Assembly: GCA_030745875.1 (NCBI GenBank) | Contig: JASLNT010000003.1 | Location: 1 to 64,000, forward strand | Length of the DNA: 64,000 nt | DNA from: Phycisphaerae bacterium | GTDB lineage: Bacteria; Planctomycetota; Phycisphaerae; SM23-33 | Direction of reading: 5' to 3' | Shown: positions 1 through 7,198 of the stretch, one piece after another | Layout: each line of letters opens with the position of its first letter | Numbering within the stretch: position 1 is the first letter of the stretch | The notes under the pieces: model-generated | What the model was told of the DNA's origin: nothing | Databases searched by the model: none | Seen by the model: only the letters and a program-made list of their open reading frames with translations | Translations under genes and position numbers: made by a program

Positions 1-163
1 CCGCTATGCCGTACTTCCTGCCCACACGCGCGGCCAGGGCGGCCTCAAATGCATCCAGTCTCGGACCTATGCTCAGGCGATCGCTCCGCATGACTTCCAT
101 AACGGCATCGATCTCAGCGCTGGTTATATCCTGACTCGACAGATTAATGGGCTTGTAATTCAC
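1..163 (-). CDS. DegT/DnrJ/EryC1/StrS-family aminotransferase, N-terminal part only
   Basis: The reverse strand reads from a GTG at 163 for 54 codons and runs off the left edge of the window. The translation begins VNYKPINLSSQDITSAEID and continues with SDRLSIGPRLDAFE, the typical N-terminus of PLP-dependent sugar aminotransferases (DegT/DnrJ/EryC1/StrS), in which a conserved P-I-N/D-L motif and a G-P-x-L/V-x-x-F-E motif precede the cofactor domain. The catalytic lysine lies outside the window. It starts 46 bases after the stop of the upstream dehydratase gene and is probably in the same operon. Such enzymes aminate 4-keto-6-deoxy nucleotide sugars, so the pair would make a UDP-4-amino-4,6-dideoxy sugar. 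The GTG start has no strong ribosome binding site, so it may be translationally coupled. Confidence 0.8.
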   Translation of the reverse strand, partial: MNYKPINLSSQDITSAEIDAVMEVMRSDRLSIGPRLDAFEAALAARVGRKYGIA

Positions 164-209
164 GACTACTCTCTAATTCGGCAACGTTGAACAAAAGTGG
201 CGGCGGCTA

Positions 210-2213
210 CTATGACCGAACAGGGGACGGGGATTCTTTCTTTGGCGGATTGAGCGGTTCGTACTCGGGAATCAGTTCGCAGAGGAGGTCCACAACCGGT
301 TGACGGTCGGGGCAGTTTTCCAGAACACTGAGTTTCTCGATGGCCTCTTCGACCCAAATCCACTGGGCCTGGTGACTCTTCCAAACGTTCACCTTGGGAT
401 GCACTGTCGGTTCGATGTCTTCGGCGTCTGTGCGAAGTTCCTCGTACAGTTTCTCGCCGGGCCTGACTCCGATGAACTTGATCTCGATGTCTTCACCGGG
501 TCGGAATCCGCTGAGGGTGATCATCTGCCTGGCGAGATCGACTATCTTCACTGATTCACCCATGTCCAGCAGAAATATCTGTCCGCCGGCCCCTGTGGCG
601 GCGGCCTGAAGGACAAGGCGCGAAGCCTCCGGGATTGTCATGAAGTACCGCGTCATTTTCGGGTGTGTCACGCAGACCGGGCCACCGGCCGCTATCTGCT
701 TGCGAAATGTTGGAATCACCGAACCGTTTGAGCCGAGAACATTTCCGAATCGAACGGCTTTGAACTGCGTCTTGCAGTCTACGTGACCGTTAAGCGCCTG
801 GGTGTAGATCTCAGCCACTCGCTTGCTGGCTCCCATAACTGAAGACGGATTGACAGCCTTATCTGTTGAGATCATCACAAACTCGTCCGTCCCGTATTGA
901 CATGAGGCGTCGGCGACGTTGCGAGATCCCATGATGTTGTTCTTCACCGCTTCGCACGGGTTGTGCTCCATCAGCGGAACGTGCTTGTGGGCCGCAGCAT
1001 GTATCACAACTTCGGGGCTGTGCTCGGCCCACAATTTCATCACGCGATTGCGATCGTAGATATCACATATCCTGGCCGAGATTTTGATATCGGGAAAATT
1101 CGCCCTCAGTTCATTGTCAATATCGAACAAGGGGGTTTCCGCCTGTTCGAGCAGGATCAGCTCGGCGGGTCGATAATGGCAGACCTGGCGACACATTTCC
1201 GATCCGATTGACCCACCGGCCCCGGTGATCAGGATCCGTCGCCCGGTGAGAAATCGCTCAATCGCCTCGTCGTCAAGTTGCACGACGTCCCGTCCGAGCA
1301 AATCGTTGATGTCCACCGGACGAATCTGCGAGACCGTAACGCGCCCGTCGATCAGATCTGCGACACCGGGAAGCGACTGGAACTGCAACTTCGTTCCGCT
1401 GCACAGATCGATAACTTCCTTAAGCTCCTTGCGAGAAGCCGAAGGCATTGCGACTATTATTTCTTCAACATCATTCTCTTCGCATATCTCGCGAATATCC
1501 TTTGTTCCACCCAGGACCGAGATTCCGTGAATCATTATCTTGCGCTTGGCCGGATCGTCATCCACCATTCCCGCCACCCTGTAGCGCTCGATACGCATAC
1601 GGTGGATTTCCCTGATAATCGCTTCGGCCGCATCACCGGCGCCAATCAACAGCACGCGCCGGAGGCTATCGGCGGCCACCGGACGAAGTTCCTCACGATA
1701 AAGCCTGAACCCGAGTCTTACGGTGGACACAAGAAACACCGTCCCCAGGAAATCCAACACGAGCACGGACCTGGGAAAGCTGCCGAAGTAGGCTCCGAGA
1801 AATGGAACGGTCCGGACCATCCCCTGAGGCAGGTGATAGAACAACATCCACATGACAAAACCAGTGAGGACAAACCACCATGAGCCCAGAAGGATATTCG
1901 TCACATCTCGAATGCTGGCGTATCGCCATCCCCCGCGGAAGAGCCTCATCTTTCCGAAGATCAACAGTTTCACAACCAGAAAAAACGGCAGGCACGCCCA
2001 GAAACGCCCCGCCCATTCGTGAGACGTCGAACCACCGGCCGCCGCAGTCGCATCAAAACGAATCAGAAACGCCAGCAGCAAAGACAGGGTGAACAGTATC
2101 GCGTGAATGACCACCTGCGACAGGAGATGGCAGCGGATAACAATCTTCACCAGCCATGAAGCATCGCCAACAGCAGAATCCTGCGTCGCATCAGAATTAG
2201 GTAGTTTCGTCAT
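210..2213 (-). CDS. membrane nucleotide-sugar 4,6-dehydratase (WbpM/PglF/CapD type)
   Basis: 667 residues, the usual size of the large membrane-bound class. The N-terminus has about four transmembrane segments (residues 24-52, 70-90, 105-127, 145-165), then a first Rossmann-like domain with GAGDAAEAI near 191 and a second catalytic SDR domain with ITGAGGSIGSE near 329-339. The active-site region shows STDK (D451, K452) and MGASK (M460, K464). The SDR tyrosine is replaced by methionine, as in WbpM, PglF and other UDP-GlcNAc inverting or retaining 4,6-dehydratases. The known reaction forms UDP-4-keto-6-deoxy-HexNAc for O-antigen, capsule or glycoprotein glycans at the cytoplasmic membrane face. 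The DegT aminotransferase directly downstream fits the PglF-PglE order. There is no clear Shine-Dalgarno in front of the ATG at 2213. Substrate stereochemistry cannot be told from sequence alone. Confidence 0.92.
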   Translation of the reverse strand: MTKLPNSDATQDSAVGDASWLVKIVIRCHLLSQVVIHAILFTLSLLLAFLIRFDATAAAGGSTSHEWAGRFWACLPFFLVVKLLIFGKMRLFRGGWRYASIRDVTNILLGSWWFVLTGFVMWMLFYHLPQGMVRTVPFLGAYFGSFPRSVLVLDFLGTVFLVSTVRLGFRLYREELRPVAADSLRRVLLIGAGDAAEAIIREIHRMRIERYRVAGMVDDDPAKRKIMIHGISVLGGTKDIREICEENDVEEIIVAMPSASRKELKEVIDLCSGTKLQFQSLPGVADLIDGRVTVSQIRPVDINDLLGRDVVQLDDEAIERFLTGRRILITGAGGSIGSEMCRQVCHYRPAELILLEQAETPLFDIDNELRANFPDIKISARICDIYDRNRVMKLWAEHSPEVVIHAAAHKHVPLMEHNPCEAVKNNIMGSRNVADASCQYGTDEFVMISTDKAVNPSSVMGASKRVAEIYTQALNGHVDCKTQFKAVRFGNVLGSNGSVIPTFRKQIAAGGPVCVTHPKMTRYFMTIPEASRLVLQAAATGAGGQIFLLDMGESVKIVDLARQMITLSGFRPGEDIEIKFIGVRPGEKLYEELRTDAEDIEPTVHPKVNVWKSHQAQWIWVEEAIEKLSVLENCPDRQPVVDLLCELIPEYEPLNPPKKESPSPVRS

Positions 2214-2365
2214 AGGATATTAGCATACCACAAGTTACGCCAACTCTCGTCCACTTTGAATATCGACAAGTAACCATCACACCTTTAATGGTAACCACCG
2301 CTGCAATCTCCAGCAACGAGGATTCAAGGCGTCAGGATTCGCTTTCGCCGATTCCCGTACAACTG

Positions 2366-3607
2366 CTACCGGCTCGCCCGGTCTGCAGCACCGCCGGTCT
2401 TGCCTGGTTCGACAGAACTTTTGAGCGCCTTGTCCGAGCTTTCGGCGGCCTTGCCGGCGGGCTTGGTGGTGCTCGAACCACCGGAAGACGGTGTGGAAGT
2501 CGCTCCGCGAAGCTTACCTGTGGCCTTTCCAGTGTCGACTATCGCCCTCCAGAAGATGTGTATCGCCTCAATCCGTTCCTCGGATTTCGCGACTGCCAGG
2601 GCTTTTTCCAACGCCGACCGCACCGCTGAAACATCCGGAGTATCCGCAAACCATCGGAAGTAAGCTAGAATCAACAGGGCGTCACCATCGCCCGGACGCT
2701 CGTCCAATTGCGATTCCAGGCGAATAATCAAATCTCCAAAAACCGCTACATTCGGGTAGAACTTCTTCGGGCGCAACGGAACAGCAGGCAATTGCGGCAT
2801 ACAGACAAGCGCCCTGCGAATATAGAAAGCCGTCATGCTATATCCGCCCGAACCAAATTTTGCGTGCGCCATATTCAGGTACGGTTCGGGAGAACGCCCC
2901 ACTATGTCCGAAGCAAGCTTGAATTGATCGTACGCTGTAAGATAACTACCGGCGCGCAGAAGTTCTTCACCTCTGTGCATCTTGTCTCGATATTGACCCG
3001 GTTGATCGGGCACAAGCGTCTTTATTGACTCATCAGGCTTCTTGAGACTACTGCTTTCGCCCACAGAGGCGATAAACTCCCTGGCTGCAGCCAGACTCAT
3101 ACCTTTACCGAGAATCACACTGGCCATCCCCCTTCCGCCTGCACCTTCAAGGGTGATGCCCGAACCGCCTTTAAGAGTAGATCCGGTCTTGAGGGTATCC
3201 GGAGACAGAGACGGGCTGACGACACGAGTGTCAAAACCTGAAGCCCCGCCAACGCGGCTGCTGGATGCTTTGTCGATACTGCTGGCCAAAGATGTGGTTC
3301 CCTGACGGCCCCGACCAACCCCCGACACCAACCCCCGACCCGCCCGACGATCGCTCGCCATCGCACTGCGAAGCACGCCCCGAGCCTCATATCCGCCGCC
3401 GCTCTGCAGCCCCCCGCCACCGGCCGAATTCAGATTGAACTCGTAATTCTGCCCACGCCCAATCTCTTTCAGAGCGCCGATATTCCTGAGACGTATCCCG
3501 GTGGAGCGGCGCAGCTGCGCCATTGCCGGATCAACCCCACAACATAATGCAACACCACACGCAAACACCGCCGCTATTCGAAATGTAAGATTGTTCATTT
3601 TGTTCAT
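2366..3607 (-). CDS. secreted protein with TPR-like region, function unknown
   Basis: 413 residues. ATG at 3607 has GGAG eight bases upstream. The first ~31 residues form a signal peptide ending near DPAMAQ. Residues ~35-170 are Gly/Ser/Arg-rich and low complexity. From about residue 205 to 355 the protein becomes helical with TPR-like features (GEELLRAGSYLTAYDQFKLA, then PYLNMAHAKFGSGG and DALLILAYFRWF), which usually mediate protein-protein contacts. The C-terminal ~45 residues are Ser/Lys/Gly-rich. It is divergent from the GspK-like gene across a 348-base spacer and could belong to the same pilus or secretion function, but that is inference. I do not recognise a named family. Confidence 0.72.
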   Translation of the reverse strand: MNKMNNLTFRIAAVFACGVALCCGVDPAMAQLRRSTGIRLRNIGALKEIGRGQNYEFNLNSAGGGGLQSGGGYEARGVLRSAMASDRRAGRGLVSGVGRGRQGTTSLASSIDKASSSRVGGASGFDTRVVSPSLSPDTLKTGSTLKGGSGITLEGAGGRGMASVILGKGMSLAAAREFIASVGESSSLKKPDESIKTLVPDQPGQYRDKMHRGEELLRAGSYLTAYDQFKLASDIVGRSPEPYLNMAHAKFGSGGYSMTAFYIRRALVCMPQLPAVPLRPKKFYPNVAVFGDLIIRLESQLDERPGDGDALLILAYFRWFADTPDVSAVRSALEKALAVAKSEERIEAIHIFWRAIVDTGKATGKLRGATSTPSSGGSSTTKPAGKAAESSDKALKSSVEPGKTGGAADRASR

Positions 3608-3748
3608 TATTAGCGCTCCAATAAATTATACATCCGCTCGAACGCATCTTCCAGCAACAATTCGCCAACAGTCCGCCGACAACACCGTCCTTGACCATCT
3701 TAAGCACAAACAGGTACAATACATTGGGCGCACTTGGCTGTCGTGACC

Positions 3749-3783
3749 GGCGACCTGAAGGTCTCCGACTCAAGCCAGTCGCC
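3749..3783. other. stem-loop in the 3608-3955 divergent intergenic region
   Basis: The 348-base gap between the divergent TPR-like and GspK-like genes has no gene. It contains a hairpin whose outer arms are GGCGAC (3749-3754) and GTCGCC (3778-3783), with a nested GACC-TGAA-GGTC hairpin at 3752-3763. I tried to match it to known riboswitch cores, including cyclic di-GMP, and could not. It may be part of a leader RNA or chance. Confidence 0.25.
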
Positions 3784-3955
3784 GCTAACCGCTGAATATC
3801 TTGTTTAATAGGAGCTTGACGCGTTCCTTCCTTCCGGGCCAGAACGAGCCCTTGTCCCAAAACGGATGCAGAAGGAGTAACCCGGCAAGCAAAACCTTGT
3901 GTCGCGGACCAAGTGTCCACCAATAGTGACGCTGAAGGGACAGGTAATTTCGATT

Positions 3956-6900
3956 ATGTTCAAAAACTACGACAGACGCGGATCGGTGCTCTTGATGGTC
4001 GTCGGCCTGCTGGTGATCCTCGGAACTCTTGGTGGTACGTTCCTGCTGGTCTCAAGCCTCGACGCCAGACAAGCCAGGCTCCTTGCCGGACGTGGAAGAG
4101 CTGAACTCATCGCCAGCGGCGGAGTGGGACAAATCGTGCGACTCCTGAGCGAAGACCTCCACTTCGACGCCAGCGAAGCCAGCTCGCCTTACACCGCCGA
4201 GAACATAACAGGCGCTGAAGCCTACAAGTTTTATATGGACTACCGGGGCAGTGTGCTGGACAGACATCTCTTCAGCAGCGACGGCGGGACACAGCCGTCC
4301 AACATTCTAGGCGAAGGTCTGGGCGATTCGCACCTGGTCTCAACCGAGGATGATGAAGGCGGTGATCGTGATTCATATCTCATACCCACCGGAGAGTTCT
4401 CAGATGAGGGGGAACAATATCACGTTTCGTTCAAAGTAGTCGATCTGGGCAGTCTTCTGGCGCTGAACACGGGCGGGTATGACTACATCGGAACTACTAC
4501 CGATACATCAAAGATCCTGAAGTCTCCAGCCTTGATAGACCTCAAGAACTGGCTGGGAGGAGATTACAACAAGATTCATTCCGAACGATGCGGTGGAGCC
4601 GCCAAAACGCTTATGGTCTACGATCCTCAATGCGGACGCCGTTTGCTGAGTCCCGTGGAGCACCAGGGCTACATGCCCTTCGCCATCGCCGACGAAGTGT
4701 ACCTCAGGTGGATGGGATCCGGCAGGAAGGCCAACTTCGGACGCGTCTTCGAGGAACTGGACGGCGGTTCGGGAGGCAGCGCCTCCAAGAGACAACTGCT
4801 TACCACTATTAACTCCTCACGAAGCATCACTAGAAGTCCGATCTCAAAAGTGATTGCATCGCGAATCGACCTGTCGGAAATAGACGCCCTCGATAGCGAC
4901 GGTAAGCAGGGGTTGTACTCCCAGATCATTATGATTGCGGGCAGTGAAGACGGTAAGGGAGGCGGGCTGTCCAAAGGCGCCGCCCGGATCATAGACAATT
5001 CTGCTGCGGGATTCTACGCTTCTCGCAGTTGGCGACCGACTTCCATGACCAGTTCATACAGCAGCAAGAACAAGCGTATGGCGAATTCGGCGGCAGCGGC
5101 GTGGTGGGTGTTCAAGGATCTGCCCCAGTCAACGTACAAAGTCTGGGTCACCTGGGGAACCAACACGTCAAAACCTCCGGCGGTCAACGTTCCTTACAGG
5201 GTTTATACGGGCGGAGCGGCGTCGGGAACATCCTACTCAGGAGGAAATCTGCAGCGTACGTTTATCGCCAATCAGACCGTGCAACCGGCGACCACCATCA
5301 ACGGACACAGATGGCAGTCTATGGGCCAGTACACGCTGTCAGGAACGCTCGCAATTGAAATTCAGGGTCCTCAGGGCGTTCCAGAGGGCGAGTCGCAGTT
5401 CGCATTCGCCGATGCGGTCCTGATTGAAGGAGTTGGAATAGATCTGGGAAGCGGATCCAAGCCTGCGGCGCATCTTACGGCTAACACGTGGGCGGCGATG
5501 TCTGAGGATACCGCCGAAAACACAGGCAAGGCGTTTCCTTTCAGGCCGAGCGGCAAGGACTGGACCGTGTTCGGCGTCCGCCAGCAACCCTTCATAACCG
5601 AGGCGTTCGCAACACACACCACCAGGACTATAACCCAGAGTACGACGGCCAACGCCCAGCCGGTCATTGATGAGAATTCGTGGAAATGGGGCGCTGCGAT
5701 CGAGATAATGAACTTCAGCCCAAATGCGATCGACCTGAGCGGCTACAGACTGGCCTTCGAGAAAACACTTGGTAAAGACACCGAACTGCACGCATTCCCC
5801 GCCGGAAGCGTGATCCCCAAAGCCTCAGCCACCAGCGGCGGAAGGCTGGTGGTGTACGACTTCAAGGCGGGCAACGCAGCCGTCAAAGCCAAGGACGTGT
5901 TTGGTGTTGCGGTCACGGCCTGGAAGCAGGTCGAGGGCCTGAACTTCGACAATCAGACCGTGCGCCTGGTGCAAGTCGCGACGAAGAAGCCCACCGCCGA
6001 GGGCGGCGGAAACGGGACGGTGTACAATATCCCCATAGACCACATCGAGGCCGGGGATAAAGATACGACCAACACGTTGGAATACCCCTTTACGACCGAG
6101 GAAGTAAAAACCCTGGCTCCGCCGACTGCGGTGCCCGGAAAGTCTCTCAACGAAACCACCACATCCAACTGCCGCCGCGATGATTCGGTCAGCAGGCAGC
6201 GATACGCAGTAGCCAAGTATTGGAGACCGGCGAAACCGACAGTGACAATAAAGGACGCACCCGAAGGGACCCCCCCGGGCACCGCCATCACCGCCGACAG
6301 CCATAAACTTGCGGTTGCTAATGCAATCGACACCGGAAAGCTCCCGACAACAGCGGTGAAAGAAGGCTTCCGAACGAAGATGAAGTACGGTTTGCTGTCC
6401 GGACCGGGAGCACTCTCGGATCTCTATCTGGCCGGTCCTGTCATCTTCCACGATGAGGGCGCCGATGGAGACACCCCTTCAGCCACCATCCCTCCGGCCG
6501 ATCTGCCCGAACTGCTCGCCAAAGAATATGCTGTCGCAGAATCACGTGGCCGGGCCAACTCTCACGTAAAGAACACGTCAGATTCGGATTACTCCAAAGC
6601 TCCGTGGAACAAGTACCCTCGCTTCCGGGACGGAAAGGCGCTGGCGTGGCCTGTCCTGCTCAGCGAGATCATAGAGACCGTGCCCATGGACCTCCAAAGA
6701 GGCGACTCTCCCGGACGCGTCTACGGTCGGGTAAACGTAAACACCGCCGGTTCGGAAGTGCTCCGCAAGCTCCCCTGGCCCCCAGGTGTCAATGCAGGCA
6801 CGGCCGCATCGAGGATAATCGACTATCGCACACGCAACAAGGGCTTCGTTACTCCCGGCGAGATTGCCCTCGCGCTGGACGGTCTGGGCGGTGCGAACAA

Positions 6901-7105
6901 GGACCTGGATCGAGACGCTATTTACGCAGCCATAAGCAGTTGCACATCGATAAGCAGCGACATGTACGCGGTAACTATCAGAGTGCAGCTTGGTCCGAAC
7001 ACTAACGAAAGTCGAGCGTGGTTCTACGTGGCGGTAATTGACCGAGGATGCGCCGTCTTCTCGACTGACAAGCCGGCGGTGCTTCTGTTTACGCAGGTCA
7101 AGTAG
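3956..7105 (+). CDS. giant GspK-like minor pseudopilin with inserted beta domains
   Basis: 1049 residues from ATG 3956; an in-frame upstream start at 3899 is rejected because the prepilin-like leader begins at 3956. The N-terminus is MFKNYDRRGSVLLMVVGLL: basic residues, a Gly-Ser cleavage-like site at 9-10, then a hydrophobic helix as in type II secretion minor pseudopilins. The C-terminal ~130 residues contain GRVNVNTAGSEVLRKLPW followed by a helix-hairpin-helix-like segment, the hallmark of GspK (NVNTA plus HhH). Between them are a beta-sandwich region near 350-490 resembling golvesin/xanthan-lyase C-terminal domains and a region near 575-675 resembling lamin-tail domains (IEIMNFSPNAIDLSGYRL). 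Ordinary GspK is ~300-350 residues, so this is about three times longer. No other gsp genes lie nearby. A role at a pseudopilus tip is inferred. Confidence 0.78.
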   Translation: MFKNYDRRGSVLLMVVGLLVILGTLGGTFLLVSSLDARQARLLAGRGRAELIASGGVGQIVRLLSEDLHFDASEASSPYTAENITGAEAYKFYMDYRGSVLDRHLFSSDGGTQPSNILGEGLGDSHLVSTEDDEGGDRDSYLIPTGEFSDEGEQYHVSFKVVDLGSLLALNTGGYDYIGTTTDTSKILKSPALIDLKNWLGGDYNKIHSERCGGAAKTLMVYDPQCGRRLLSPVEHQGYMPFAIADEVYLRWMGSGRKANFGRVFEELDGGSGGSASKRQLLTTINSSRSITRSPISKVIASRIDLSEIDALDSDGKQGLYSQIIMIAGSEDGKGGGLSKGAARIIDNSAAGFYASRSWRPTSMTSSYSSKNKRMANSAAAAWWVFKDLPQSTYKVWVTWGTNTSKPPAVNVPYRVYTGGAASGTSYSGGNLQRTFIANQTVQPATTINGHRWQSMGQYTLSGTLAIEIQGPQGVPEGESQFAFADAVLIEGVGIDLGSGSKPAAHLTANTWAAMSEDTAENTGKAFPFRPSGKDWTVFGVRQQPFITEAFATHTTRTITQSTTANAQPVIDENSWKWGAAIEIMNFSPNAIDLSGYRLAFEKTLGKDTELHAFPAGSVIPKASATSGGRLVVYDFKAGNAAVKAKDVFGVAVTAWKQVEGLNFDNQTVRLVQVATKKPTAEGGGNGTVYNIPIDHIEAGDKDTTNTLEYPFTTEEVKTLAPPTAVPGKSLNETTTSNCRRDDSVSRQRYAVAKYWRPAKPTVTIKDAPEGTPPGTAITADSHKLAVANAIDTGKLPTTAVKEGFRTKMKYGLLSGPGALSDLYLAGPVIFHDEGADGDTPSATIPPADLPELLAKEYAVAESRGRANSHVKNTSDSDYSKAPWNKYPRFRDGKALAWPVLLSEIIETVPMDLQRGDSPGRVYGRVNVNTAGSEVLRKLPWPPGVNAGTAASRIIDYRTRNKGFVTPGEIALALDGLGGANKDLDRDAIYAAISSCTSISSDMYAVTIRVQLGPNTNESRAWFYVAVIDRGCAVFSTDKPAVLLFTQVK

Positions 7106-7108
7106 ACC

Positions 7109-7125
7109 CGGGTTGCAGCAACCCG
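7109..7125 (+). terminator. hairpin just after the GspK-like gene
   Basis: A perfect CGGGTTG-CAG-CAACCCG hairpin begins four bases after the stop codon at 7105. No T-run follows, so a canonical intrinsic terminator is not shown; it could be a 3' stabilising hairpin. Confidence 0.35.
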
Positions 7126-7161
7126 ACACCAGCACGGTGCGAATTGACTTCAACCGGGCCG

Positions 7162-7190
7162 TTGTCTGAGCGGACAGGCGCGTGTATCAT
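7162..7190 (+). promoter_or_regulatory. sigma70-like promoter, probably giving a leaderless mRNA
   Basis: TTGTCT at 7162-7167 and TATCAT at 7185-7190 are separated by 17 bases. The ATG of the next gene is at 7199, eight bases after the -10, which is where transcription would begin. There is no Shine-Dalgarno in between, so the transcript would have essentially no leader. Confidence 0.5.
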
Positions 7191-7198
7191 ATCTGGTC

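Noticed and set aside
1278-1883. 201-codon frame opposite the dehydratase gene
   Set aside because: Shadow of a well-supported gene; no signal, no family and no ribosome binding site. Many similar antisense frames in this GC-rich window were dropped for the same reason.
3608-3955. Cyclic di-GMP or other riboswitch upstream of the pseudopilin gene
   Set aside because: A hairpin exists but the conserved core of the cyclic di-GMP class I aptamer was not found on either strand.
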